From the NCBI GenBank assembly GCA_033980235.1, contig CM067070.1, positions 25,592,699-25,656,698 on the forward strand: 64,000 bases of DNA. Reading direction: 5' to 3'. The notes under the pieces were generated by a model, which saw only the letters and a list, made by a program, of their open reading frames with translations, was not told where the DNA came from and ran no database searches. The DNA is from Diadema setosum. Lineage: Eukaryota > Echinodermata > Echinoidea > Diadematoida > Diadematidae. Position numbers and translations under genes: made by a program. Shown piece after piece: positions 21,780 to 33,300 of the stretch (its first letter is position 1; every line of letters begins with the position of its first letter).

Positions 21780-22255
21780 AGAGAGAAATTTACGGGCCAT
21801 GAGGTCAAAGGTCAAAGGTCAAAGATCAAGTAAAAATGGTAAACTATCACATTTTTTCTGCATATCTCGCAGATGGTTCGACGTATCTTTATGGAACTTA
21901 GTATATAGGCATGTACTGAATGGTAGTGATTATCTAGAGAATTGGGGGTCATGGGTAAAAGGTCGGAACCAGAAATCAAGGCCAACTCCTCAAAATTTCA
22001 CTATTTTCCCTCATGTTGAAATTTCAACTCTCCCTCCATAATAGTATATCGAAAGTGACTCAAAGTATTATCATGAAACTTAGCACATGCATGTTCTACC
22101 TGACAGTGATTTTCCTGGGAATTATAGGCTCAAGGGTCAAAGCCCAGATTAAAATGCTGTTATTTTCATATCTAATACTGAAATTACACTTTTATCTCAA
22201 TACCTTGAAAAAAGTGCAAATGCTCAAGGTCAAACCTCAAATAATGTCAAGGTAA
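21780..22255 (+). repeat. AGGTCA-rich degenerate tandem repeat
   Basis: Two units of about 185 bp share the pattern 'cttagnanatgcatgt...acagtgatt...attggggtcatgggtaaaaggtc'. The start carries four consecutive AGGTCA-type half-sites with 1-bp spacing (21802-21828). Related aaggtca motifs occur in the Helitron-like element at 45728-48224, so the two may share ancestry. Confidence 0.55.
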
Positions 22256-23190
22256 AGTGATCAAATGACTCTTTTCTTCATATTTTATATTCTATGCTAT
22301 GCCTGAAGGTATTTTCGTGAAAGTTCGTGTATACATGTATTCTCCGAGACTTTCTGTGTTAATTTCATTATACAGTACAAATAACAGCAGCATACATTCA
22401 GCAATAATTATCATTGCATTATTATACAATGCATATGTAACATAATTACATGAGTTACATCTTAATTTGCATGCACAAGGATTGCCAAAAATAAACACGA
22501 AACTTGATTGTTTCGCAACCGATAACGTTGTTGTGTTGCTTATACTGTTTGATGCACATTGTGTAAAAACAATGAAGAAAAAAATATTTTGTTACCTATT
22601 TATGTGTATGTATGCATAATACATGTCAGGTACATATATATGTATATACACTGTACATTGATAATACAGATTCAGTAAATCAAATCAAATTAAATCTGTT
22701 TTGTATCATTGCTACGCTCTCGAAGGGAAAATACAGGCCAAAAATTCAAAAGCAAAATGAACGAAAAGTTACATCTGAAAATTATCCCTGTCTCTGTAGT
22801 CATAATCATTGTATATTGTGCGATTATACGTGCCAATTCTCATAATTGTCTTTCATCTCTTGTCTTCCATATGTTTCCCTCTTTACAATATCTGATGCAT
22901 GCCATCTCATTTGAATTTAGATGCTAAAGAGTTGTTTATTGATATTGAAAACAGTTTTGGAACGAATTTTGAATAAAGCAAAGCTTCCACAAAATTAAAT
23001 GTAGCGTGTCGTTTGTACAGGTATGCGACATTTATTTTTTCATCACACGTATTTACTATCGATTTATTATGAAGCGAAAAACATCGAAAAAGGAAATAAG
23101 ATGAAACATGTAAAGCACGTAGGCCCTCTAAACAGACATAGACACAGACAGTAAGTATGCTGACGACAGAAGAACTCCTGATTCGCAATA
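22256..23190. other. AT-rich stretch, nothing recognised
   Basis: Short open frames here are AT-rich and match no family. A (CA)n tract lies upstream at 21378-21410. Confidence 0.45.
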
Positions 23191-23194
23191 TTAA

Positions 23195-23486
23195 AGGGAT
23201 CATATAGTTTTGGTTGAGACCTAATTTTAGGTCTATAACATTTTTTAGTGAGATAATTGGAAATTTCTTATGAATTATGAAAAAGCATGTAATTCTATGA
23301 GGAGTTCAATGTTTATTTGGTGAAAATTGGTTTTGAAATGGCTGAGATATCCAAAAAAGAGCAATTCTAATAAAGTGTAGGACCCACACTTTATGACGAT
23401 CTCTTTACTATATCATAAGTTTTTTCTTGGTATCTCGCAAAAGTTAAAAGCCCAATTCTCATCTCCACCAATACTGTACCATCCCT
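23195..23486. mobile_element. TTAA-flanked MITE (Kolobok- or piggyBac-like)
   Basis: The left end AGGGATCATATAGTTTTGGT and the complement of the right end, AGGGATGGTACAGTATTGGT, are inverted repeats bordered by TTAA at 23191-23194 and 23487-23490. The 292-bp element has no coding capacity. TTAA targets are used by both Kolobok and piggyBac superfamilies. Confidence 0.75.
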
Positions 23487-23528
23487 TTAAGCAGTACCTC
23501 TACGTACAAAAGTATAGATAGGGCAAAA

Positions 23529-23562
23529 GTACAGTGCACTCCCACTATCGCGAGTGCGGTCA
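23529..23562. mobile_element. Pogo/Tigger-like MITE end fragment
   Basis: TACAGTGCACTCCC matches the terminus of the element at 54857-55404. The rest has decayed or is missing. Confidence 0.5.
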
Positions 23563-23633
23563 ATACTAAACAATCGTTACAAAGAAGTAAAATAATCAGT
23601 TCAAAAGATAATTAATATACTATAATTAATATA

Positions 23634-23680
<47 letters not shown>

Positions 23681-23681
<1 letters not shown>

Positions 23682-23929
23682 GAAGAGTTTGTTTGCAAAA
23701 ACCGATAAGTCCATATTTGTCAAATGGAGATATTTGCGATTAAAGGTCAAGAGAAATAAAGAGTATAATAGGAAAATTTTGGCTTCTTTTGACCATAACT
23801 TAAAAAATATACCTTATTATGTAGTGACCAATATATCATTTAAAAGGTATTATTTTGTACTTTATGACAGAGACCGTACTTCAAAATCTTCAAAAATGGA
23901 CTTATCGGTTTTTGCAAACAAACTCTTCA
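23681..23929 (+). mobile_element. TGAAGAGTTTG MITE family, copy 2
   Basis: 249 bp, same inverted repeats as copy 1 and highly similar throughout; inserted next to a (TA)n tract (about 23637-23675). The element-length open frame is intact here too. Confidence 0.88.
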
Positions 23930-24862
23930 TATATACACGGTGATTCTATCCTTCTATGAAGAGTGCTTGATATCCTTAAAGGAAGAGCTTTAAACAGAAG
24001 TATTGGAACAAGTTCACGCGGTTGACTACAGGTTCATCCGTATTTTTTGCAACATCCATGAGAGATGGAAAAAGTGTTTTCTTTGATTCCTCAGCATGAA
24101 AAGAAAACCAAGCTTTTAAAATTGAGAATTAGCTCTTTTTTTAGGATTTTGCAGATAAGTTGTTCTCGACATGGACTCGCTGTTTGTTGTGAAAATAATG
24201 CGTTTCCAACTCAAGAGAACTGCATTGTTCCATATCTTGTTTGTTTCGAAGGTCCGTGAGCTATATGCGAACCTTCGTTATGAAACCATGCTGTGTTTGT
24301 TGGATTATAGAGACTGAGTAAATCAGATACATCTTTAAAAAAGTATCTTATTATTTGAGGGTAAGGATTAAATTATGGGATAGTGAAATAAGAGGTCAAA
24401 ATATTGAGCTTCTGTAGAATGCGCGTTAATTGGAGAAAGTGTTTAGTGGAAGAGTAATATTTCAACGGAAATGACGAATTTGGTTAAATCATCAGTTGTC
24501 TATCTTTAGGTAAAGGTTAAGAGTGCAAGCTTAATATTCTGCCAACACATACACATGTCCCTTAAGATATTTCGTTACGATTTTGAACTGAATCAGATCG
24601 TTACAGGCTATGTTAAATGGTATTCAAATGTATGTGCAGTACAGTAACTATTCCTCACGGACGTTCGCTGCTCTGGACATGGTTAACTTCCGCGGTGAAT
24701 AAAAACTTGTTCCTCCGGGAAATTCCTAGTATAATTGGACTCATATTAAAGCTTGAATTATACTCTTTCAGGTAAGATAAATGATTTCGAGAATTTCCTA
24801 CTTTTTAAATTTTGCGTTGTTTTGGCTCAATTGTACATCGTTCAAAATTCTGACAAATATAT

Positions 24863-24899
<37 letters not shown>

Positions 24900-25580
24900 T
24901 ATATATTGTCACATAAGCAATCTTTTTCGTTATTTACTCTGCTACTTTGACACGTAATCATTCAAGTTGAAACAAATCAAGTACAGTTAAATCAATGTTT
25001 TTAATAATAATAATAACCAAGTTTTGGTTTTGTTTACAAAGTCGAAGATTTGATATCAAAATTTCAAATACAAAACAAAGTATAAATAAACATGTAACTT
25101 TTGGCTATACTGCTCTGAGTTCCGGGTTCATGTTCCCCCCTCTGGTAGTTGGTTTGGTGTAAAAATGGCAGAGGTAAAAATGGCAGAGGTAAAAATGTCA
25201 AGATGGTTCTCTACCTGACATTCCTTAACGTCAGTACTTATACACGAACTAATGAAATCAATTAACATATGACTCAGACGGAAGTATGCATTAAAAATAA
25301 TTATTGTCTTCACAAAACAAACTATCTCTACCTACTAAATTAAGACTCCCCTAGCACGTAATCATATCCCCGAATATCATTAACCTAACCTTACTTCCGG
25401 ATGAGCTCGCCTGAACCTAACATAATGATGTGATACGGCATAACTGAATCCAATTAACTAATTTTCTTTCATGTATATTGTCTGGGGTATCCTAACAGAG
25501 ACGTCATTGACCTAACGAACTTTTATATTAAATCAAGGGATATATATATATAAAGACTCGAGCAACTATATTCCTTTCCT

Positions 25581-25616
<36 letters not shown>

Positions 25617-25650
25617 TATAAGGTAGTCCACGTGTTGGCAAGATAAAAAG
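23930..25650. other. AT-rich stretch with simple repeats
   Basis: No gene recognised. It contains TA tracts (24858-24905, 25584-25614) and a 15-bp unit (ggtaaaaatggcaga) repeated almost three times at about 25158-25200. Confidence 0.5.
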
Positions 25651-25654
25651 AGAG

Positions 25655-25835
25655 GTAACAAAGCTGCAACAAAGTTCATACTGTATTCACCAACGGTTTA
25701 TTTCTTCACACAAATTTTCGAGCGTCTCGTCGCCCTTTCTCAACACTTGAGAAAGGGCGGCGAGACGCTCGAAAATTTGTGTGAAGAAATAAACCGTTGG
25801 TGAATACAGCATGAACTTTGTTGCAGCTTTGTTAC
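25655..25835. repeat. 181-bp near-perfect hairpin in TA tracts
   Basis: The arms of about 90 bp are inverted copies with only one or two mismatches, with virtually no loop (centre about 25745). Left arm begins GTAACAAAGCTGCAAC; each arm contains gagaaagggc and gacgctcgaaaatttg. (TA)n tracts flank it on both sides (25584-25614, 25843-25922). It may be a snap-back MITE or a head-to-head pair of short retroelement fragments. Confidence 0.8.
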
Positions 25836-25862
25836 TTACTCGTATATATATATATATATATG

Positions 25863-25912
<50 letters not shown>

Positions 25913-26499
25913 TATATATATGTACTATTCAACCGATCGCATGGTCCTACACGTCCTGTGATTATCTTCGGGAGAAAAAAAAATGCTTCGGAGTAAACCC
26001 TGCAGTAAAGTAAAGTCCCTGCAAAGGTAGTTGGGAAAGGTATACCACGTCGCGTTACCTTCTGGAAACTCCTTCAGCTGTGCTGTGCTGGTGCCAAATT
26101 GTATTTGTTCTTTCTTTCCTTTAGAGTACATCAGCACGCCTAGGAGGGGGAACTTGGCGTATGGACAGCACAAGTTCTCCATATTTCATCAGCCCAGGCT
26201 TGTAGCGCTCTGGAGAAGACACTCCAGCGACGTCGCAAGACATTGACGCAACATGAGAAGAAGCAGCTGTCGGATAGAAGCTAGTTGTAAATCTTGCATC
26301 AGGCAGAAAGGAAAAGAGAAGTAAAGAAATAAAAACGAAGACTTAAGCTCTTCGACTGACAAGTTAGGACGCTCGATGTGTCCAGGACGTACTGATGACA
26401 TCGAAAAGTTTAATGATTCCCGCCAGAAAGCGATCATTATACCGAAGGCTATCAAGTCTAAATATCGAGATTGGTTGAGATTGACAGTGGTTCCATAAA

Positions 26500-26900
26500 G
26501 CAATTGTCATGGAGGCCAGCTACACCTTCTTTTGGAAGGGCTAGCTGTCACAGGACGACCCAAGACAGCACGGGAGTGGACTTTCCCGTGAAGAATTCGG
26601 AGTCTTTCAACCTCGAACCATCATATAGAAGAGATAATACATACTCGATGGGCTTGTCTCAGTACCACGAGTAGGCTCTGTCAGCATCCTCAGCATTTAT
26701 GCACCTACACTCTGCTCCATCCCAGAGACCAAGGACCATTTCTATGAAGAATTGGATGAGATGATATGCAGAATCCCCATCCCAAAAAGACTTTACTTTC
26801 TAGGAGTTTTGAACGTTTGAGTTGGAGTCGTTTTCAAGACCTGTCTTGGCCACCAAAGCATGGGGAAGATGAATGATGATTAACTGAGTGTACTGTTGGT
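26500..26900 (+). pseudogene. LINE endonuclease domain fragment
   Basis: A degenerate frame encodes LSILSIYAPTL, FYEELDEMICRIP, KRLYFLGVLN and, after a stop, GKMNDD. This matches the apurinic-type endonuclease of non-LTR retrotransposons, which cuts the target DNA; its hallmark is SAYAPT...FYxxL...LGDFNARVG. The Asp of GDFN is lost and stops are present. It is cut off near 26910 by a MITE fragment. The upstream region 25930-26500 has no recognised domain. Confidence 0.65.
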
Positions 26901-26909
26901 CTATATGTA

Positions 26910-26967
26910 ATGAAATTTCGAAAAAAACCGCCGATCCCAAGGACTTCGTTATAACGGGAGTGCACTG
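26910..26967. mobile_element. Pogo/Tigger-like MITE end fragment
   Basis: The stretch 26945-26967, ending ATAACGGGAGTGCACTG, matches the right terminus of the element at 54857-55404. Its left part is missing. It truncates the LINE fragment. Confidence 0.6.
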
Positions 26968-27334
26968 CATTGCAATCAGCAAAGATAAACTCACTATGAT
27001 CCATACACTTGTGTCCTCTCCTGTGCTAGGATGCTATTTAAAGACTTAGGGATACAAAAATAGCATTGCCATAACAAAGGTATTATTCCCCAAGGGAAGG
27101 TGCGCACATTATATATTCAAAAAAAAAAAGAAGAAAGTAAACACTTTTTCAAGTTTATATTTCTCACAGAATTTTGGGCTGAATAGTAATTTATTATATA
27201 CCATATGAAAGGTGAGTTAATGTGCTATCAACATAGTAAGTCAACACAAAGGGGAACTCTAGGCGTGAGGAAACATCTTTTTTTTTTTCTCTTCCAAGGC
27301 ACAGAAGAAAAGATTAGAAAAAAAAAATGTCATT

Positions 27335-27700
27335 CAACTTTCAACTTTCAACTTTATTTCCATTTCCATTGAATAAACAGGGAAAGTTATATACAATGCA
27401 TTAACAGAACATATTTGTAACAATTTCAAAGAAAACGTACATGTGATCGGGGGTAACAACATACATTCCTTTTCTAAGGTATATACATATTATACATAAT
27501 ACAAGGATTAGAATGGAAATGGAGGGTCCCACTAAAAAGGAAAGCTTGTAGGGTATGGGACCCTCGGAAAATACATACAGAAAAGCAAAGAAACCAATAT
27601 TAACTGACATGAAATTATCTTAGGAAGGGAAAAAAGAAAGAAAAAAAGGAAAACGAAGAAAAAAGGGGAAAATGAGACTATGGTACAACACTCTTGGGTA
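27335..27700 (-). mobile_element. LINE 3' end A with structured hairpin
   Basis: Read on the minus strand, this ends in AATAAA and a (GTTGAAA)n tail, typical of the 3' end of a truncated non-LTR retrotransposon. A 10-bp perfect stem (27522-27531 with 27556-27565) closes the loop TACAAGCTTTCCTTTTTAG. The same layout appears at 29003 and 33033. Confidence 0.6.
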
Positions 27701-28722
27701 AATGCTCTTCCGTGTAGAAATAAGAAGAAAAGAAAAAGTTTTACACATTAAAAAATCATGAATTCAGTTGCAAAAGAAAAAGAATATGCATGATCTCGAT
27801 AATATCGTTAAAGCCAAAAAGATCAATAAAAGTTAAAAATAGTTAAGGAAAATTACTTTCTTCGTGCCAAATCCAAATTCAAATGAAATGAGAGGAGCTA
27901 TAATATTGACAAAATGGTACGATTTTGATTCAAATTAGGAAAATTGTAAGTTATATATGGTTCTTTAATTTGTCTCACGAATTCTTAAATTACTTAATAG
28001 AATGAATGAAATAAAGAGATTTTGTTTTAATTCAATCATATTTATGCTCTTATACTCCCTATGTGTCATTTGAGGTTTGAGATGACAGAAAGTTCTTCCT
28101 TTCCCTCTTAAGTTTCCCCAATTTGATTTTGTTTATTGTTATAGAGAAACAAAGAGAACGAAAACTTATCTTTTCTATGTCATTTACGTCTTTTAATGTG
28201 TTAAAGTGGTCTTTTGTTATCACTGTTATCTTAAAGGGCATTTGCAAATGAAAGACAACCTGTCAATTTTTGCTATTTTAACTTTTATGGCTTGGAGGAC
28301 AAAAACAAATGCGTTCACTCATGGGAAAAGTTTCCCTTTATATTGATCTACTAGGATGATAGCAAAATGAATTACATTAAATATGGAATAGAATACACGG
28401 ATTTTCATCAAAATCTTCTATAAAATTTATGAGTGTATCTTGACAGCAAGACAAAAGAATGTGCAGTCCGTTGTTCCTGGAGTACGGTATGCTTATCATG
28501 TCATGTCATTTCATTTCATTTCATTTTTATTTGTCCTTTCAAGATCCAGCTGCAGAAATGACATGAATATTTCTGTTCTCTTCTCTCTTTTGCTTATATC
28601 AGGGCAAGTTGAACTTCATTCCCTTTTGTACATTTGAGAGGATAGAGACATGATTATAATTTAACTTAATTATAATTAAACTTGTGATATACATATATAT
28701 ATATATAAATAAATATATATAT

Positions 28723-28782
<60 letters not shown>

Positions 28783-29000
28783 TATACATAATACCATATC
28801 TTATAATTTTTGAAATTTTGAGATTGCTACGCCCTTGAAAAAAAACGAGGTACAATGAACGATCTCGTATTAAAAGGATGTGATGAATAGCAACGATGAA
28901 ACTCTATAGGATCGATGTCAGCCCTTCGAGAACAATCAGCCAGAAGCACTCTTGTTATACATGACACACGTTGCGTTAGTAGACCTATGACGTGAGTCTC
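27701..29000. other. AT-rich stretch with simple repeats
   Basis: No gene recognised. A (TCATT)n tract at about 28500-28530 looks like another minus-strand LINE tail. A (TA)n tract lies at about 28688-28782. Confidence 0.45.
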
Positions 29001-29002
29001 AC

Positions 29003-29390
29003 AATTCAATTCAATTCAATTCACTTCAATTCAATTCAATTCAATTCAAAGGTTTTATTTTTACTTCTTTCGACAGAATGTACAAAAGTATAAATTTCGA
29101 CATGCATTTTAAGGAATGATGCATAGGTAGCAAGGAATAACATGTACATGTCAATAGTCATTACAAAATGAGGCATTTTTCATACAAACATATTATATAC
29201 ATTCTGTGAAGAAAAAAAAAGTGGAGGTACCCACTCAAAAGACTAATCTTGTACTATGTTGGAACCTCATGGGGAAGGGAACAAAGTGAATAGCATAAAA
29301 CTACAAGTGTGTGGGAAATGAGCAAAGAAGGGGAAAAAGGGGGAAAGAAGAAACAGAAATAGGAGGAAACAAACGAGGCAACTAAAAGTT
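29003..29390 (-). mobile_element. LINE 3' end B with structured hairpin
   Basis: The minus strand ends in AAATAAAACC and a (TTGAA)n tail (29003-29048). A hairpin at 29224-29268 closes the loop TACAAGATTAGTCTTTTGAG with a different stem sequence from copy A. Purine-rich DNA lies upstream of it on the minus strand's complement, as in copy A. Confidence 0.6.
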
Positions 29391-32300
29391 AAAAGCCATG
29401 ATCAATCGATACATTAAAGATCAAGCGCACAGAGGCTATTAGCTATAGTAGAAGAGTAGAGCGAGAAAGTGATATAGGGAAGTTGCTTACAGCGGAATTT
29501 ATCCGTTCAGTGAAGGCACATATAAAAGTATACAATCGCGCAATTAAATAAAAAAAATAAGAAGTGCAATGAAATAGACATTGGATGTGACATGGATTGC
29601 CGCAAAAAACGTTACCTAATCCATAACGTCATGCCTACAAAATGAAACCTTTATACTTCAGAGAAAACCAATTTAGTTTCTTTCTCTTACGTCATAAGAC
29701 TTTTTTTTTTTTTAAAAAGCTCTTTAAAACTTTTTTCAACGTATACAATGAGGGAGCATTTTCTATGTCTAGACTAAGGGAGCGTCAGAATCTGCAGTTG
29801 TTAGCAGGGGCAAATGAAATTCATTTGACTGCCTGGTTGGATAACTATGATAACAGCTGTCAGGTTACGAGGAAACATGAAAAAATATTTTAAGATAAGG
29901 CAATCATCTAGGCGTATGTCTTTAAACTTCTACAGTTAAAGAGAGATAATCGCCCTTATCATCATTAAGGAGGTGTATCTCATGCCTGCCCTAAAATTGT
30001 ACGAAAATGCACAGATTGGGTCTGTCAATGCTAAAAGTTCAATCACAATAAAATATCACAGATAAAAGTTATAACCAAGCCTCCACTCAAATCTTCTAGG
30101 GACAAATTTCTTCATGTTTCATATTTTTGTTTATGATAATAAAAGAGAATATTGACCGCTTATCAACGGCATCAATTTATCACTTTTATAGTTTTACAGC
30201 CTGCGTTGTAGAAGGCAAGGGGTTTGGCTATATAGGCCTAATAATAATATCTTGCTTGTGTACGTGTGCGTGCGTGTGTGCATGTGTGCAAACAAATTAA
30301 GTATACTTATACTTTTGATGACGTCATCGTCTTCTGTTTACAATGACTTTTGCATCATTTGGTTTTTACGACCAACGTCATTCCATTTTATTGGTGAACA
30401 ATATGCACTTGATGCTACAGCGTTCTTTATCGTTTACACAGCCGTACGTCCACATAGAACGATGACATAGCCAAGCCGTTTGTTTGATTCGAAATAGAGT
30501 CAATTTGAACATGGATTATGAAAGTACAGTTTTAGACATCATTACTTATTTGATTTCAATATTCTCGGAAGTAACGCATTAATGTAATTCGAAGCCATTT
30601 TTTTTTGTGTGCGTCAGTTGTTTTCTCCTCACTCTGTGCATTTTTAATGAAATTTCAAGTAGTGTCAAACTATAGCCCTGAAAATGGTAATTATTTCCAT
30701 GTGTATTTATGTTCAAAAGAAAGGAGAAAATCAAAGAAACATCCAAGAAGAGAAATGGAGAGAGAGAGAGTGAGGTAGAAAAAGAAAGAGAACGACGGAC
30801 AGAGAGAGAGAGAGAGGGAGAGTGGAAGATAGAGAGGAGTGGAATGGAGGATAACATTAACTGGTTGGTGACTGGTAGTATATGTGCCGAGATTATGTTT
30901 TTAAAATTTATCAAATCTAGGAAGTAAGAAGTATAGGTGCCCGTAACACGACGAACAAAGGTCTCAATGTTTGTTTTCGGTAAATATGAACGATGGTCCT
31001 GACATTCTTTCCCCGTTTAAGTACACAGGATTCTGAACTCTCATAATCATGTACTGGTGTGTAATAAATGATTGAATACCCATCCATCATTTCTTTTCCC
31101 TGCCTATAGTGTTTCTCTTGATCAAATCCATAAACAACGTAGTCATTCTCATTTTCACTTTTAATATCAAACGAACATGTATGGCAGTAAAGGGGCAAAA
31201 TCAGTGCAAGGTTTTTTCTATATAGCAGTAAATAGATGAAATTATAATCGTTGGTAGGAATATATGCCTCTCCCTTTCCAAATATGTTATACTTAAATCT
31301 AATGAATCTATAACCATGATATACCCAGATTAACGGTGCGCTTTCAGCTTTGCAATGCATTTGACATGTGTGTATGCTGTATGTGTGTGTTTTTTGTACC
31401 TTTTGATTATTTTTTATGTCGTTCCACAGTAAAATTACTTTCAATTTAAAGCTATTTTATCATTCCAGTGTGCATTACCCCCGATAAAATGATGTATTCG
31501 AACATTTTAATGATAAATAACTCTAAGATTGACTCAAATAAGTGATCTGTTGGAGTTTATGTTTAGTTCACAATTTTGGGCGAACGTATCATGTAACGAT
31601 GGACTGACATTTAAGCACTAACATGAATATGAAGGTCAAATAATAAATTATCATTGAAAATTTGTTGTTTTTTAACTAAATGGCCTGTATTGACTAGAAA
31701 CGGCAATATCCTAACAATTGAACACTGTGTTTTATGCCATTTGGGGAGAGACTTAGTGGTGAACGTATTATGTTACGTGGACCGACCAAAATGCGACAGT
31801 TTGATCCCCGGCTTATAACTGACCAAATTGTTTTGCCATAAATGGATAAAGATGGGGGGGGGGGCAATTTATAAAAGATGTTAGGATAGCAACTCTTGTT
31901 GGAATGGCAACTTCCCATAGCAACAGTCAATCAGGAAGCTGGATTTTTGTCGTTATCATGACAATTACCATATCAGCTAGGAATTGCTATCATATCAACT
32001 TTTTGTGAAATGGGGCCCTGTAGATTGAAAATTATACATTTTCTATATGTTTGCATGTGATGTCAGATATAATTGATACCAGGTTTATGCTGATAGGTTT
32101 TCAACAGAAGAAACAAAAAATACATACATATATTCATACAGACATACATACACCTCAGTGTTTATTCAATACGTACACTTCGCAGATTGGTTTGCAACAG
32201 AACAAACAAATTATATACAGACATACTTACACCGCAGTGTTTATTCAATTTAATAGTAAACTTTGCAGATTGTCACGAACCGCCTAGTAATCAAACATAC

Positions 32301-32520
32301 GCAAACAGCATGACTAGCAAATGTACTTCAGTATGACTAGCAAATCTAAAGACCCCACTCAACAACAAAGTGAAATAATGAATCCTTGATATGACGTTGC
32401 TCTTATTTTTGCTCTAGAGCAAACAAATGAAATAAGAGCTCGAAATAGACTAGTATGAAGGCCGAGATAAAAAAATGCAGATCGCCCACGCACGGCTAAC
32501 AGCTAACAGCGATATAGTGA
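29391..32520. other. Intergenic stretch, no confident gene
   Basis: It contains alternating TG repeats (about 30252-30292), a purine tract (about 30715-30840), a G run (31854-31864) and an imperfect tandem duplication of about 80 bp at 32100-32275 (cagtgtttattcaat, ttgcagattg). An end resembling a common MITE (tttttgtgaaatggggccc) lies at about 32001-32018. Confidence 0.45.
30917..31444 (-). other. Unassigned 175-codon open frame
   Basis: An uninterrupted frame of 528 nt on the minus strand in AT-rich DNA, the longest outside transposons and named exons. The predicted product is rich in Tyr, Ile and Lys and shows no motif or signal peptide I recognise. It might be an exon, a decayed transposon gene or chance. 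Confidence 0.15.
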
Positions 32521-32526
32521 AATATT

Positions 32527-32782
32527 TGAAGGGTTTGTTTGCAAAAACCGATAAGTCCATTTTTGAAGATTTTGAAGTAAGGTCTCTGTCATAAAGTACA
32601 AAATAATACCTTTTAAATGATATATTGGTTACTACATATAAAGCTATATTTTTGAAGATATGGTCAAAAGAAGAAAAAATAAATTATTTTCTTATTATTC
32701 TCTTTATTTTTCTTGACCTTTAATCGCAAATATCTCCATTTGGCAAATATGGAGTTATCGGTTTTTGCAAACAAACTCTTCA
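32527..32782 (-). mobile_element. TGAAGAGTTTG MITE family, copy 3
   Basis: 256 bp, inserted in the opposite orientation to the other copies. Inverted repeats are intact except TGAAGGG at the left. A small A/T-rich insertion breaks the element-length open frame. Confidence 0.87.
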
Positions 32783-33032
32783 TTTCTTGTTTCCATTTTT
32801 TTGTTGTACATTCATTCTCTCATATTTTGTATTATACGGTATGACTTGTACTTTTCACAAAATATTACACTATATGATTTGTCAAGTGTATGCTTGTTTT
32901 CGATGTAATATCTTTTGTATGATAGAAATAAAGTAGAGTTGAATAAATAATTGAATTGAGTTATGCACTAATTCCCACATATACACACACAAACATGAAT
33001 TTTCAACCGTACCTGTTGCTATATTTTGTCAG

Positions 33033-33300
33033 TTCAATTTGATTCAATTCAAATTATTTTCCATCAAACAAAAGTACTGAATAATAGTACTACATTTGTC
33101 AATTCACATCGATGAGGAATATTAAGTCAAGTCTTCAAATGAAATAAGAATATAATATACGGATGATCATATAATGGGAAAGGAATATTCACTTTGCAAT
33201 GGTAAAAAAAAAATAAATAAATAAAGTGAGGGAAAAGAATGATCTACTGAGGAGGGAAGCTTGGAAAACGTAGATCACTCGAGAGGATAATAATGTACCA
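33033..33300 (-). mobile_element. LINE 3' end C with structured hairpin
   Basis: Minus-strand tail of (TTGAA)-type repeats (33033-33052). A hairpin with a 7-bp stem (33241-33247 with 33270-33276) closes a loop containing CAAGCTTCCCTCCTCAG, similar to the loops of copies A and B. Confidence 0.45.

Noticed and set aside
25740..25790. Hammerhead ribozyme in the hairpin arms
   Set aside because: There is a small stem (gggcg with cgctc) followed by gaaa, but the conserved CUGANGA core does not match and the cleavage strand is not found.
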